This document shows, piece after piece, positions 29,420 through 44,668 of a stretch of DNA of 64,000 bases. Numbering within the stretch: the stretch's first letter is position 1; every line of letters begins with the position of its first letter. This stretch comes from Haemophilus influenzae (GTDB taxonomy: Bacteria; Pseudomonadota; Gammaproteobacteria; Enterobacterales; Pasteurellaceae). The notes beneath the pieces were generated by a model that saw nothing but the letters and a program-made list of their open reading frames with translations, was not told where the DNA came from and searched no databases. The translations under genes were made by a program, and so were the position numbers. The DNA lies in assembly GCA_923172585.1 (NCBI GenBank), contig OV298644.1, positions 575,427-639,426 on the forward strand, given 5' to 3'.

Positions 29420-30507
29420 ATGCAACCTACTCTTTTTATCGACCGAGACGGCACATTAATTGATGAACCAAAAACTGATTTCCAAATTGACAGTTTAGAG
29501 AAACTAAAATTAGAGCCGAAAGTGATTCCCGCACTCCTCAGACTGAAAGCGAAATACCGTTTTGTGATAGTTTCTAATCAAGATGGGCTTGGTACGGATG
29601 CTTTTCCGCAAACAAATTTTGATAAGCCCCACAATGTAATGATGGCATTATTTGAATCTCAGGGCATTACCTTTGATGAAGTACTCATTTGCCCGCATAA
29701 GCCCGAAGAAAATTGTCTATGTCGCAAACCAAAAATTAAGTTGCTTGATCACTATATTCGTAAAAATTTATTCGATATTGACCGCTCTTTTGTCATTGGT
29801 GACCGAGAGACCGATATGCAATTAGCAGAAAATCTAGGTATTCGAGCTATTCAATACGATCCACAGAAAATGAATTGGGATCTGATTGCAGAAAAATTGT
29901 TGGGGAAACGGTCACAAACTGTGGCAAACGTCCGCCACGTTTTGCAGAAGTAATTCGTCAAACTAAAGAGACCGATATTAAAGTGCAGGTTTGGCTAGAT
30001 GAAGCTGGTGTAAATGAAATCAAAACCGGCGTTGGTTTTTTTGACCATATGCTCGATCAAATCGCCACACACGGTGGGTTTAGAATGAACGTGCAGTGTA
30101 AAGGCGATTTATGGATTGACGAACATCACACGGTGGAGGACACCGCTCTCGCCCTTGGACAAGCACTGAAACAAGCCATTGGTGACAAACGTGGTATTGC
30201 CCGTTTCGGCTTTGTGCTTCCAATGGACGAATGTAAAGCAGAATGTGCTTTAGATTTATCGGGCAGACCTTGGATCAAATTCAATGCCTGCTTTAAACGC
30301 GATAAAGTGGGCGATTTTAGTACGGAACTCACTGAACATTTCTTTCAATCTTTGGCATTTTCAATGCTTGCCACGCTTCATTTAAATGTCACGGGTAATA
30401 ACGATCATCATAAAATAGAGAGCTTATTTAAAGCCTTTGGGAGAACATTAAGACAAGCGATTCGGATTGAAGGAAATGAAATGCCAAGTTCAAAAGGAGT
30501 TTTATAG
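29420..30507 (+). pseudogene. hisB: HisB bifunctional phosphatase/dehydratase, one-base frameshift
   Basis: HisB fuses histidinol-phosphate phosphatase (N-terminal, HAD fold) to imidazoleglycerol-phosphate dehydratase (C-terminal). The start is taken at [20 protein letters not shown] after GGAGAAAAAT. The phosphatase half shows [15 protein letters not shown] and VIGDRETDM. After AEKLLG the frame breaks; adding one G to GGGG near 29905 gives [20 protein letters not shown] and the dehydratase half with [29 protein letters not shown] and [16 protein letters not shown]. Restored length is 362 residues, normal. An internal start could still express the dehydratase half. Confidence 0.93.
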
Positions 30508-30572
30508 TTGAAAGAGCGGTTAATTTTTGTCGTATTTTTGCAAAATTCGACCGATTGTAAAAGGATAAAAAA

Positions 30573-32714
<2,142 letters not shown>

Positions 32715-32715
<1 letters not shown>

Positions 32716-33380
32716 TGAATATTACTAAAATAGACTGGCAAAAAGTTAATGGTCTTCTTCCTGTTATTATTCAAAATATAAGTACTCGTGAGGTACTAAT
32801 GCTTGGCTATATGAATGAAGAAGCCCTTACAAAAACCATCAAAGAACGTAAAGTAACTTTCTTCTCTCGTACCAAACAACGATTATGGACAAAAGGAGAA
32901 ATCTCGGGCAATTTTTTAAATGTGGAAGAAATGAGCTTAGATTGCGATAACGACACTTTGCTCATTTTAGTTGATCCCATTGGGGCAACTTGCCACACAG
33001 GTGAATACAGCTGCTTCCATCAATTTACCTCTCCACAATCAGAGAACAAGAAGCAACAATTTGCAAATTGGGCGTGGTTTATAAAATTAGAACAACATTT
33101 AAAAGAAAAGAAAAATGCAGATCCTTCTAATTCTTATACTGCAACATTACACGCAAAAGGTACCAAAAAAATCGCCCAAAAAGTGGGGGAAGAAGGTGTG
33201 GAAACTGCCTTGGCTGCGGTCGCACAAGATAAAGCAGAAGTCATTTCTGAGGCTACAGATTTGGTCTATCACTTAACCGTATTATTACACCATCAAGATC
33301 TTCAGTGGTACGAAATTATCGCAAAACTACAAGAACGCCATCAAGGGATTGGATTACATCCAGAAGGAGGAAATAAATAA
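32715..33380 (+). CDS. hisIE: Bifunctional HisIE (PR-AMP cyclohydrolase / PR-ATP pyrophosphatase)
   Basis: HisIE carries out the second and third steps of the pathway. The N-terminal cyclohydrolase (about 1..115) has [25 protein letters not shown] and zinc ligands in [12 protein letters not shown]; the C-terminal MazG-like pyrophosphatase (about 120..205) has [13 protein letters not shown] and [12 protein letters not shown]. The 221 residues fit the fused type. It is the last gene of the operon. Confidence 0.97.
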
Positions 33381-33614
33381 GAAAATTGTCAGGCAATATT
33401 AAGTGAGCAATTAGAAGATTTGTTTGGACAATTCAATATCATCGTAAAATACAGTGAAACTGTGGTAATTAAATGTATTGATAAACAACAAAATTTAGGA
33501 AATATCATTTTATTCCTTCTTCTTAAGCAACAATATAGCAAGGAAGATAGTAAAAAATTCACAATTTATAAATTTTATTTACAGACTGTAAATTATACAA
33601 TACAATTATCGTAA
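33381..33614 (+). other. Open stretch directly after and in frame with the hisIE stop
   Basis: Directly after the hisIE TAA, the same frame stays open for 77 codons (ENCQAILSEQLEDLFGQFN onward) to a TAA at 33612. Its first half reads like real protein; the second half is lysine-rich and AT-driven. Only an in-frame TTG (33420) without a good ribosome site could start it. It may be the tail of a lost gene or chance. I recognise no family. Confidence 0.3.
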
Positions 33615-33643
33615 ATTTTTTATTACATCATAAGGAAACAAAA

Positions 33644-34846
33644 ATGAACAAAACTGTAGGCAGCACACTTCTTGTTGCTGGTACGATGATTGGCGCGGGA
33701 ATGTTGGCTATGCCACTCACTTCCGCAGGCATTGGCTTCGGCTTTACTTTAGTCTTGTTATTGGGGCTTTGGGCATTATTAACTTTTAGCGCACTTTTAT
33801 TCGTTGAACTCTATCAAACTGCGGAAAGTGATGCAGGTATCGGCACACTTGCAGAACAATATTTTGGTAAAACAGGACGCATTATTGCCACAGCCGTGCT
33901 AATTATTTTCTTATATGCATTAATTGCCGCTTATATCAGCGGTGGCGGTTCACTACTAAAAGATTTATTACCAGAAAGTTTTGGCGATAAAGTTAGCGTC
34001 TTATTATTTACCGTGATTTTCGGTTCATTTATCGTCATCGGCACACATAGCGTAGATAAAATTAATCGCGTGTTATTTTTCGTTATGCTTGCTGCCTTTG
34101 CCGTGGTGTTAAGCTTAATGTTGCCAGAAATCAAATTTGATAACTTAATGGCGACGCCAATTGATAAGGCTTTAATTATCTCTGCAAGCCCTGTATTTTT
34201 CACGGCATTTGGTTTCCACGGTTCCATTCCAAGTTTAAATAAATACTTAGATGGCAATGTAAAAGCATTGCGCTTCTCTATTTTGGTCGGCTCTGCCATA
34301 ACACTTTGCGCTTATATTCTATGGCAACTATCCACGCACGGCTTGCTTACACAAAATGAATTTTTACAAATCTTAAAAGAAGATGCGACTTTAAATGGCT
34401 TAGTAAAAGCAACCTTCGCCATCACTGGAAGCAATGTGATCGCAAGTGCGGTAAAATTATTTTCTACATTAGCACTTATCACTTCTTTCTTAGGTGTGGG
34501 ATTAGGATTGTTAGAATGTATTGAAGATTTACTAAAACGTTCATTTAACGTTACAGCAGGCAGAATTTCACTTGGTTTACTGACTTTTATTCCACCACTT
34601 GTTTTTGCATTATTTTACCCAGAGGGTTTTATTTTAGCACTAGGCTACGCAGGTCAAATGTTTGCATTCTACGCCGTAGTATTGCCAGTTAGCCTTGTTT
34701 GGAAAGCTCGTCGTGCCCACGCTAATTTGCCATACAAAGTGTGGGGAGGAAATCTGACTTTAATTATCGTATTGGTATTAGGCGTGCTCATTACATCCAT
34801 TCCATTTGCGATTCGTGCGGGTTATTTACCCTTTGTTGTAGGTTAA
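33644..34846 (+). CDS. tyrP: Aromatic amino-acid (tyrosine-type) transporter
   Basis: This 400-residue inner-membrane permease belongs to the TyrP/Mtr/TnaB family that imports aromatic amino acids with protons. About eleven hydrophobic segments are visible, beginning with GSTLLVAGTMIGAGMLAMPL, the family's glycine-rich first helix. AAGGAAAC precedes the ATG. Haemophilus has more than one TyrP-like gene, and the exact substrate cannot be read from sequence. Confidence 0.9.
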   Translation: MNKTVGSTLLVAGTMIGAGMLAMPLTSAGIGFGFTLVLLLGLWALLTFSALLFVELYQTAESDAGIGTLAEQYFGKTGRIIATAVLIIFLYALIAAYISGGGSLLKDLLPESFGDKVSVLLFTVIFGSFIVIGTHSVDKINRVLFFVMLAAFAVVLSLMLPEIKFDNLMATPIDKALIISASPVFFTAFGFHGSIPSLNKYLDGNVKALRFSILVGSAITLCAYILWQLSTHGLLTQNEFLQILKEDATLNGLVKATFAITGSNVIASAVKLFSTLALITSFLGVGLGLLECIEDLLKRSFNVTAGRISLGLLTFIPPLVFALFYPEGFILALGYAGQMFAFYAVVLPVSLVWKARRAHANLPYKVWGGNLTLIIVLVLGVLITSIPFAIRAGYLPFVVG

Positions 34847-34954
34847 AAACAAACTAAAAATTTACCGCACTTTTTATCTAAAAAAGAGTAAATATTATCC
34901 TAATTAATTTAGATAAAAATTTCAGACAAAACTTATCATTAATCTCATACAACA

Positions 34955-34992
34955 AAAAGGCTAAGTTCTAAAATTATAGAACTTAGCCCTTA
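34955..34992 (-). terminator. Terminator of the ATP synthase operon
   Basis: A perfect 12-bp stem (GGCTAAGTTCTA with TAGAACTTAGCC) and 6-base loop is followed on the minus strand by TTTTTG. It lies about 40 bases past the atpC stop. Its sequence also resembles the IS transposase tails at 3392 and 46021. Confidence 0.85.
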
Positions 34993-35031
34993 AACTAAAT
35001 GAAGTTCACTTCATCTATATTATACTTTCAA

Positions 35032-35460
35032 TTATCGTCTTGTTTTCAATAGTTTTTCAGTGAGTTCATAAGCTCGAAGTTTTGCTAACTCTTTAGAAAG
35101 TTTTGCAACAAGTAAGTCGTGATCTACATCAGATCCGTGAGATACTATATTTTCTTCTGCTTTACGTTTTGCTTCGTGAATACGATCTGCATCTAATTCA
35201 CTACCTCGAATAGCAATATCTGCTAATACTGTCACAATATTTGGTTGAACTTCTAAAAAACCACCAGAAACATAGATAACTTCTTCATTCCCATCTTTAA
35301 GAGTAAATTTAACAATCCCAGGCTTAATTGCTGTTAGCAATGGCGTATGTCCGGGCAAAATACCAAGCTCCCCTTCCACACCAGTTACCTGAATTTGTTT
35401 TACTTCACCTTCAAAGATTTTCTGTTCTGCGCTTACTATTGTTAAATTAAATGTCGCCAT
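35032..35460 (-). CDS. atpC: ATP synthase epsilon subunit
   Basis: The epsilon subunit sits on the central stalk of F1 and inhibits ATP hydrolysis. I start at ATG 35460 ([13 protein letters not shown]) with AAGGAG seven bases upstream; an upstream TTG frame is part of that ribosome site. The 142-residue protein has [19 protein letters not shown] and a C-terminal helical pair. It is the last gene of the operon. Confidence 0.97.
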   Translation of the reverse strand: MATFNLTIVSAEQKIFEGEVKQIQVTGVEGELGILPGHTPLLTAIKPGIVKFTLKDGNEEVIYVSGGFLEVQPNIVTVLADIAIRGSELDADRIHEAKRKAEENIVSHGSDVDHDLLVAKLSKELAKLRAYELTEKLLKTRR

Positions 35461-35489
35461 TTTGTTCTCCTTCAAATGACTTGAAGTGA

Positions 35490-37749
<2,260 letters not shown>

Positions 37750-37764
37750 CTTATCTCTCCGTTA

Positions 37765-39306
37765 CTACCAAGCACTATTCGCTTTAAAACCATCTAAAAT
37801 ACTTTTTAACGTATCTTTGATTTCATCATTATAGTTACCGGTTTTATTAAGCTCTTGCATAAATTCAGCGTGATTACGGTTAGAATAATCTAAAAGTGCG
37901 GTCTCAAAACTTGCAATTTTTGATAATTCCACGTCATCCAAATAACCAAATTCAACAGCAAACAATACAACCGCTTGTTCTGCAACAGATAATGGAGCAA
38001 ATTGTTTTTGTTTTAATAATTCAGTTACTTTTTCACCGTGAGAAAGTTGCTTACGAGTCGCATCATCTAGATCTGATGCAAACTGTGCAAACGCTGCTAA
38101 TTCACGATATTGAGCTAGCGCGGTACGAATACCACCCGCTAATTTCTTAATAACTTTAGTTTGCGCTGAACCACCAACACGAGATACCGAAATACCTGGG
38201 TTTACCGCAGGACGAATACCTGAGTTAAACAAGTTAGATTCTAAGAAGATCTGACCATCGGTAATAGAAATTACGTTGGTTGGAACAAACGCAGATACGT
38301 CACCAGCTTGGGTTTCAATAATCGGAAGTGCGGTTAAAGAACCTGTTTTTCCTTTTACTTCGCCTTTAGTGAATTTTTCTACATAATCTTCATTTACACG
38401 AGAAGCACGTTCTAGTAAACGAGAATGTAAATAGAACACATCACCTGGATAGGCTTCACGACCTGGTGGACGACGTAATAATAATGAAATTTGACGATAA
38501 GCTACGGCTTGTTTTGATAAATCATCATAAACAATTAACGCATCTTCGCCGCGATCACGGAAATATTCCCCCATCGCACAACCAGCATAAGGGGCTAAAT
38601 ATTGTAACGCTGCTGATTCAGATGCAGATGCAGCTACCACGATAGTATTTGCAAGCGCACCATGTTCTTCTAATTTACGCACGACGTTTGCAATAGTAGA
38701 GGCTTTTTGACCAATCGCAACATAGATACATTTAATACCTGAATTACGTTGATTAATAATAGCGTCAATTGCTAACGCAGTTTTACCCGTTTGACGGTCA
38801 CCGATGATTAACTCACGCTGACCACGACCAATCGGTACCATGGAATCGACAGCTTTATAACCAGTTTGAACAGGTTGATCAACAGAACGACGATCGATAA
38901 CACCTGGTGCAATCACTTCTACTGGTGAGAAACCATCATTTTCAATTTCGCCTTTACCATCGATTGGCTGACCAAGCGTATTAACTACACGACCTAATAA
39001 ACCACGACCAACTGGTACTTCAAGAATACGACCTGTACATTGAACTTCCATACCTTCCGCTAAATCTGCGTAAGGTCCCATAACTACAGCACCAACAGAA
39101 TCGCGTTCAAGGTTAAGTGCCATCGCATAACGATTACCTGATAAGGCGATCATTTCACCTTGCATCACATCGCTTAAACCGTGGATGCGAATAATACCAT
39201 CGCTTACAGAAACAATTGTCCCTGTATTACGCGCTTCACTGACCACGTCGAATTGAGCGATGCGTTTTTTAATCAATTCACTAATTTCAGTTGAATTTAG
39301 TTGCAT
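37765..39306 (-). CDS. atpA: ATP synthase alpha subunit
   Basis: Alpha alternates with beta in F1 and holds non-catalytic nucleotide sites. The 513 residues contain the P-loop [15 protein letters not shown] (about 167), the hallmark [17 protein letters not shown] and [30 protein letters not shown]. Length equals that of E. coli AtpA. It lies 12 bases after atpH. Confidence 0.98.
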   Translation of the reverse strand: MQLNSTEISELIKKRIAQFDVVSEARNTGTIVSVSDGIIRIHGLSDVMQGEMIALSGNRYAMALNLERDSVGAVVMGPYADLAEGMEVQCTGRILEVPVGRGLLGRVVNTLGQPIDGKGEIENDGFSPVEVIAPGVIDRRSVDQPVQTGYKAVDSMVPIGRGQRELIIGDRQTGKTALAIDAIINQRNSGIKCIYVAIGQKASTIANVVRKLEEHGALANTIVVAASASESAALQYLAPYAGCAMGEYFRDRGEDALIVYDDLSKQAVAYRQISLLLRRPPGREAYPGDVFYLHSRLLERASRVNEDYVEKFTKGEVKGKTGSLTALPIIETQAGDVSAFVPTNVISITDGQIFLESNLFNSGIRPAVNPGISVSRVGGSAQTKVIKKLAGGIRTALAQYRELAAFAQFASDLDDATRKQLSHGEKVTELLKQKQFAPLSVAEQAVVLFAVEFGYLDDVELSKIASFETALLDYSNRNHAEFMQELNKTGNYNDEIKDTLKSILDGFKANSAW

Positions 39307-39318
39307 CTTGTATTCCTC

Positions 39319-39852
39319 TTATAATTGCAACTCGTTTGCGAGACGAGTAAGTTGCCCACGGCTACTTCCGTCAATCACAAAGTCTTCAGTACGAACAATC
39401 ACACCAGCAATAAGTGCGTTATCCACGTTGCAATTTAATTTCACTTTGCGAGCTAATCTTTTTTCCATTGCAGCTGCAATTTTTTCGATTTGTGTTGCAT
39501 TCAATGGTTGTGCAGATGTTACTTCAACTTCTGCAATAGCTTGGTGTTCCTCTACGTGATGTTTAAATTCTTCAAACACCGCAGGAATAGCACTCAAACG
39601 CTTATTTTCAGCCATTAACCGAATAAGATTTTGCCCATATTGATCCAATTGTTCGCCACAAATAGAAATTACTGTATCAGCTAATTTCTGTGCAGAAAGA
39701 GAACTACTTAAGTAAGCTTTTACCGTTTCATCTTCAGCTACGGCAGCAGCAAAACCTAACATTTCAGTCCATTTTTCGACCGCACTTTGTTCAATGGCAA
39801 AGTCGAATGCAGCTTTTGCATAAGGGCGAGCTATTGTAGTTAATTCTGACAT
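39319..39852 (-). CDS. atpH: ATP synthase delta subunit
   Basis: Delta connects the peripheral stalk to the top of F1. The 177-residue protein begins with [18 protein letters not shown] and ends with the conserved [22 protein letters not shown], a match to the family's signature. Packed between atpF and atpA with about 12-base gaps. Confidence 0.96.
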
Positions 39853-39864
39853 AAGCTAAGCCTC

Positions 39865-40335
39865 TTATAACTCTGCAACTAATTTATCAATAATGTCATT
39901 GTTTGCCGCTTCATCAATAGAACGACCCACAATTTTCTCAGCACCAGCCACAGCCAATGAAGCCACTTTAAGACGTAATTCTTCTTGAACACGTTTACGT
40001 TCTGCTTCTACTTCAGCATAACCTTGTGCAATAATTTTTGCTTTTAGTTCTTCGGCTTCTGCCTTCACTTCGTCTAATACTTCATTGCGACGTTTATTCG
40101 CAGCATCTAAAATGTCTTGAGCTTGTAATTTTGCAGCTGAAAGTTCTTGTTCAACAAGATTTTTCGTATCTGCTTGCTCTTTTTTAGCTGCTTCAGCTGA
40201 CGCTAAAGCGTTCGCAATTTGGCTTTGACGTGTTTCAATCGCATTAATAATTGGTGGCCAAACAAATTTCATGCAAAACCACACAAAAAGTGCGAATGCG
40301 ATAAGTTGACCAATCAATGTTGCATTTAAATTCAC
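39865..40335 (-). CDS. atpF: ATP synthase b subunit
   Basis: Subunit b forms the peripheral stalk. The 156-residue protein has one N-terminal membrane helix ([20 protein letters not shown]) followed by a long charged coiled coil rich in Ala, Glu and Lys, which reaches up to F1. CGTCCTCC on the plus strand marks a good ribosome site (GGAGGACG). Confidence 0.97.
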   Translation of the reverse strand: MNLNATLIGQLIAFALFVWFCMKFVWPPIINAIETRQSQIANALASAEAAKKEQADTKNLVEQELSAAKLQAQDILDAANKRRNEVLDEVKAEAEELKAKIIAQGYAEVEAERKRVQEELRLKVASLAVAGAEKIVGRSIDEAANNDIIDKLVAEL

Positions 40336-40384
40336 AACGTCCTCCTTACTATGCTTGTTTTACGTTGATAAGCAAATAAGGTGA

Positions 40385-40657
<273 letters not shown>

Positions 40658-40694
40658 TTAAGTTTTAGCCCTAGAGCCAGTTAATAAAAAACGA

Positions 40695-41519
<825 letters not shown>

Positions 41520-41897
41520 TTAAATTTTATTGAGAATAAGTGGAATAATATTATTCAGCACTAATGCCAATAAAAAACCAACAAAAAACGCAATAAAATT
41601 GATAACGAATAACCATTTAATGGCAATAATGATAAAAACCATCGTTAAAATAAACTTTATTGCTTCAGCACGATAAAGTGCGGTCAGTTTTGTTGAAAAA
41701 TTTTGTTTTCTGTAAAAAATGATAAATATAAATGTACAAAAAGGCAAAAAGGCACTTAAAAAACCGTAGCTAAAATCTACCGCACTTTGGCGTTGCCATC
41801 CATAAATAAGCAAATAAAAAACTACAAGCAAAAGACTCTCAATAACAATAGCTTTTCTGTAGTTTTTTTTAGCGTGAGATAAAATGCGCGACATCAC
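41520..41897 (-). CDS. atpI: ATP synthase protein I
   Basis: AtpI assists assembly of the c ring and is not part of the final complex. The 125-residue protein (either the first GTG or the next ATG, 41894, may start it) has four hydrophobic segments, including AIVIESLLLVVFYLLIYGW and FAFFVGFLLALVLNN-type helices near the end. It is the first gene of the operon. Confidence 0.9.
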   Translation of the reverse strand: MMSRILSHAKKNYRKAIVIESLLLVVFYLLIYGWQRQSAVDFSYGFLSAFLPFCTFIFIIFYRKQNFSTKLTALYRAEAIKFILTMVFIIIAIKWLFVINFIAFFVGFLLALVLNNIIPLILNKI

Positions 41898-42019
41898 TTT
41901 TACAAAATAATTTTAGCCCGCCGATTATACCTTTGCTGGCTTTAGATTCAACTTAAAAACACATAAAAAGTGTTATATAAATCACACTTTTAGAAAATAA
42001 TTTATCTATTTGTTACTTT

Positions 42020-42631
42020 TTAACGTAAAACGATTAAATGTCGTTCGCCTATAAGTTCAGGAACAGATAATTCAATCACTTTTTGAATAGTATATTTTTT
42101 ATTCAATTCATTAATTTCATCTTCCTGATAAATCCCTTTTAATGCATAAAAATATCCATTTTCTTTTGGTAAATGATAGCACCAATCTGTCATATCTTTT
42201 AGTGAAGCAAAAGCACGACTTAATACACCATCAAATTTATCTTCAGGTTGATATTCTTCTACTCGACTTAAAACGGGGGTTACATTAGTTAGTCCAAGCT
42301 CACGTATAGCATTTCGAATAAAACTAATACGCTTACCTAAGCTATCAAGGAGGACAAATTGTTTGGAAGGATTAATAATTGCCAAAGGTAAACCAGGCAA
42401 ACCAGGCCCTGTACCGACATCAATAAAACGATCACCTTGTAAATAAGGACTTACAACAAGACTATCTAAAATATGTTTAACTAACATTTCTTGTGGATCA
42501 CGAACTGACGTCAAATTATAAGCTTTATTCCATTTATTGAGTAAATTGACCAGATTAATCAACTGCTGAATTTGTTGATCACTTATTTTTATATTTGCTT
42601 GCGCAAGTAAACTGACTAATTTGGCTTTCAT
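42020..42631 (-). CDS. rsmG: 16S rRNA (guanine-N7) methyltransferase
   Basis: RsmG (GidB) methylates G527 of 16S rRNA. The 203-residue protein has the SAM-binding motif [17 protein letters not shown] (about 67..83), [15 protein letters not shown], and [15 protein letters not shown]. Its position upstream of the atp operon is conserved in many bacteria. Confidence 0.96.
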   Translation of the reverse strand: MKAKLVSLLAQANIKISDQQIQQLINLVNLLNKWNKAYNLTSVRDPQEMLVKHILDSLVVSPYLQGDRFIDVGTGPGLPGLPLAIINPSKQFVLLDSLGKRISFIRNAIRELGLTNVTPVLSRVEEYQPEDKFDGVLSRAFASLKDMTDWCYHLPKENGYFYALKGIYQEDEINELNKKYTIQKVIELSVPELIGERHLIVLR

Positions 42632-42770
42632 ATTTATTATCTCTTTGAAAAATTACGCTATTTTACTTAAAAGTGCGGTAAATTTCCTTAATGTTTTTAG
42701 TAATTTGATGAATTATTTACCGAATCAATGTCCAGTTTTACACCATAAATTGAATGCACCTCCGCATAAT

Positions 42771-43148
42771 TCATTTCAAAGGCTTTAATTGCTTCTGTTC
42801 AAGAACCAAAGAATGAATGTTCGCTAAAAAATAAGTTTGTTCTGCTTCAGGAATGGAAAATGGCATTAACTTGAGTAAATCTTGATGAATAGCTAAAACT
42901 TGTGGAAAAATGACCGCACTTTGCATTTCTTCGAGCATTTCTGAATAAAGCGGAGAAACACAACCTCCTCGTTCTATTCGACCTAAGCTGCAAGCAATGT
43001 GTAGCAGCATAAAATCCACTTGAGGCGTATTCATATCAGCTTGCCAGTAATGAGCTAATCGATTTCGTAAACGAAATATCACATCAATAATAGATTGATT
43101 TATTTGCTTGCGAATTTTCCAACGTTCTAGTTGCTTAAATAACCGCAT
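42771..43148 (-). CDS. PRD-domain protein of unknown role
   Basis: The 125-residue protein looks like a single PTS-regulation domain: RLRNRLAHYWQADMNTPQ, then FMLLHIACSLGRIERGGCV with a central His, and DLLKLMPFSIPEAEQTYF with a late acidic helix. PRDs are usually parts of larger regulators phosphorylated by PTS proteins. Here there is no DNA-binding domain, so what it regulates is unclear. It lies on its own after rsmG in the opposite context of yqaB, which is divergent. A standalone PRD is known in Haemophilus at this locus. Confidence 0.65.
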   Translation of the reverse strand: MRLFKQLERWKIRKQINQSIIDVIFRLRNRLAHYWQADMNTPQVDFMLLHIACSLGRIERGGCVSPLYSEMLEEMQSAVIFPQVLAIHQDLLKLMPFSIPEAEQTYFLANIHSLVLEQKQLKPLK

Positions 43149-43263
43149 TTGTTTTTGTTAGTTCAAAATTTGTTCGCTAATTTACCGCACTTTACTGAAA
43201 TAAAACAGTGCATAGATCACAGTTTTGTAGCAAAATGGTAAAAAAATTTGTAAGGATGTAAGA

Positions 43264-43866
43264 ATGTTAGATTACGAGATCTTCAATCCATATGAAGGAT
43301 TGATTTTTGATATGGATGGAACTTTAATTGATACAATGCCCGTGCATGCACAGGCTTGGACAATGGTGGGAAAGAAATTTGGCTATGAATTTGATTTTCA
43401 AATTATGTATAACTTCGGCGGGGCGACGGTTCGAACTATCGCGGGGGAAATGATGAAAGCGGCGAATATGCCACTAGATCGAATTGAGGATGTGCTGGCT
43501 GCAAAACGTGAGTTGTCTTATCAACTTATTCCGACTCAATCAAAGTTGTTGCCAACCTTTGAGATTGTTAAATCCTTCCATCAGAAAAAGCCGATTGCTT
43601 TAGGTTCTGGCTCACACCGTAAAATTATTGATATGTTGATGGATAAACTGGCTATCGCACCTTACTTTAATGCCATTGTCAGTGCAGATGATGTAAAAGA
43701 ACATAAACCACACCCAGAAACTTTTTTACGTTGTGCGGAGTTAATTCAAGCAAATCCAAGTCGTTGTATCGTATTTGAAGATGCGGATTTAGGCGTGCAA
43801 GCAGGATTAAGTGCGGGAATGGATGTGTTTGATGTTCGCACACGAGAAATTATTTCGCCAAGATAA
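43264..43866 (+). CDS. yqaB: HAD-family sugar phosphatase (YqaB-like)
   Basis: The 200-residue HAD phosphatase resembles E. coli YqaB, which removes phosphate from fructose-1-phosphate and 6-phosphogluconate. Motif I is LIFDMDGTLIDTMPVH (about 14..28), motif II Ser is in ALGSGSHR, the Lys is in DDVKEHKPHPETFL, and the acidic motif is IVFEDADLGVQAGL. GTAAGGATG precedes the start. Its stop overlaps the yqaA start (TAATG). Confidence 0.88.
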   Translation: MLDYEIFNPYEGLIFDMDGTLIDTMPVHAQAWTMVGKKFGYEFDFQIMYNFGGATVRTIAGEMMKAANMPLDRIEDVLAAKRELSYQLIPTQSKLLPTFEIVKSFHQKKPIALGSGSHRKIIDMLMDKLAIAPYFNAIVSADDVKEHKPHPETFLRCAELIQANPSRCIVFEDADLGVQAGLSAGMDVFDVRTREIISPR

Positions 43867-44339
43867 TGGATATTTTTTCATTTTTTAGTACTGATTTTTG
43901 GCAGGCTAATAGCTTATGCTTTATGTTTATCAGCGCGTTTTTGAGTGCAACAGTATTACCAGGTAATTCAGAAGTTATATTTGTTGCGCTTGCTGTACCT
44001 AAATTAATGTTAGGTTCTTTATTTAACGCAGATATATTAGCTCTAATCTTGATTGCAACCGCTGGAAATAGCTTAGGAAGTTTAACCACTTACGGAATTG
44101 GACGATGGATGCCAAAATTCGATCCCAAAAATTACCGCACTTTATGGGCAATAAATCAGCTACGGCGTTATAGGGTGATTGCTTTACTTTTGAGCTGGCT
44201 GCCTGTAGTTGGCGATTTATTTTGTGCCATAGCTGGTTGGTTAAGATTAAATTTTGTAACGAGTAGTCTCTTTATCTTTCTGGGAAAAATGGTTCGTTAT
44301 ATTGCGTTATTGTTTTTGAGTACACCATTCTTATTATAA
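43866..44339 (+). CDS. yqaA: YqaA-family (DedA-like) membrane protein
   Basis: The 157-residue inner-membrane protein has four or so hydrophobic segments and the SNARE-associated / DedA-type glycine pattern in LPGNSEVIFVAL and AGNSLGSLTTYGIGRWM, ending LSWLPVVGDLFCAIAGWLRL. The function of YqaA is not settled; DedA relatives affect membrane lipid movement. It is coupled to yqaB by a one-base overlap. Confidence 0.85.
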   Translation: MDIFSFFSTDFWQANSLCFMFISAFLSATVLPGNSEVIFVALAVPKLMLGSLFNADILALILIATAGNSLGSLTTYGIGRWMPKFDPKNYRTLWAINQLRRYRVIALLLSWLPVVGDLFCAIAGWLRLNFVTSSLFIFLGKMVRYIALLFLSTPFLL

Positions 44340-44346
44340 AATGAGC

Positions 44347-44374
44347 AAGAAAAAACCCCACAATAAATGTGGGG
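44347..44374 (-). terminator. Minus-strand terminator with no minus-strand gene upstream
   Basis: CCCCACA pairs perfectly with TGTGGGG across ATAAA. Only on the minus strand is it followed by a T-run (TTTTTTC). The plus-strand flank is not T-rich. Since luxS is on the plus strand, a minus-strand transcript starting in the luxS upstream region would be ended here. Confidence 0.65.
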
Positions 44375-44457
44375 CAAATAACCTAAGGAACCAATTTTAT
44401 TAAAACAACTGCAAGTTGCTTATTCTATAAGACTAATACTTTATAATAAAGTTCAAT
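44363..44457 (-). repeat. Repeat module copy 1 (candidate small RNA)
   Basis: This approximately 95-base module shares an identical 45-base core (44389..44433) with copy 2. The core contains CAACT GCA AGTTG, a short hairpin. Flanks ATAAATGTG at one end and GTTCAAT at the other also match copy 2. On the minus strand the core leads straight into the strong terminator at 44347. A stable noncoding RNA of roughly 80 to 110 bases is plausible; no ORF is present. Confidence 0.6.
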
Positions 44458-44508
44458 ATTTTTTAAAAATTTTCTAATTATAAATTTTTGCATAAAAGAA
44501 ACTTTATA

Positions 44509-44603
44509 ATAAATGTGATGCAATAACTTAAGTAACCAATTTTATTAAAACAACTGCAAGTTGCTTATTCTATAAGACAATGAACCTTACTATAAAGTTC
44601 ATT
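44509..44603 (-). repeat. Repeat module copy 2
   Basis: The copy lies 146 bases from copy 1, with an identical 45-base core (44534..44578) and similar flanks. The terminator-like stem of copy 1 is lost here (TGTGATG in place of TGTGGGG). A nearby hairpin (AATGAAC/GTTCATT) is present. The module ends 65 bases before the luxS start. Confidence 0.6.
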
Positions 44604-44668
44604 AAAATTTGTAAAAAATAAATATTTATTCAATTATTTCTTAACAAACTGATTTATAACGAAAATTT

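Noticed and set aside
29875-30507. A separate monofunctional hisB dehydratase gene
   Set aside because: The first codons overlap the phosphatase half in another frame, and one added G gives the usual fused protein.
33931-34299. Minus-strand frame inside tyrP
   Set aside because: Antisense shadow of a membrane-protein gene; serine/lysine-rich with no family resemblance.
44363-44603. CRISPR array
   Set aside because: There are only two repeat units, 146 bases apart, with no cas genes; the repeat is too long and the spacing is unsuitable.
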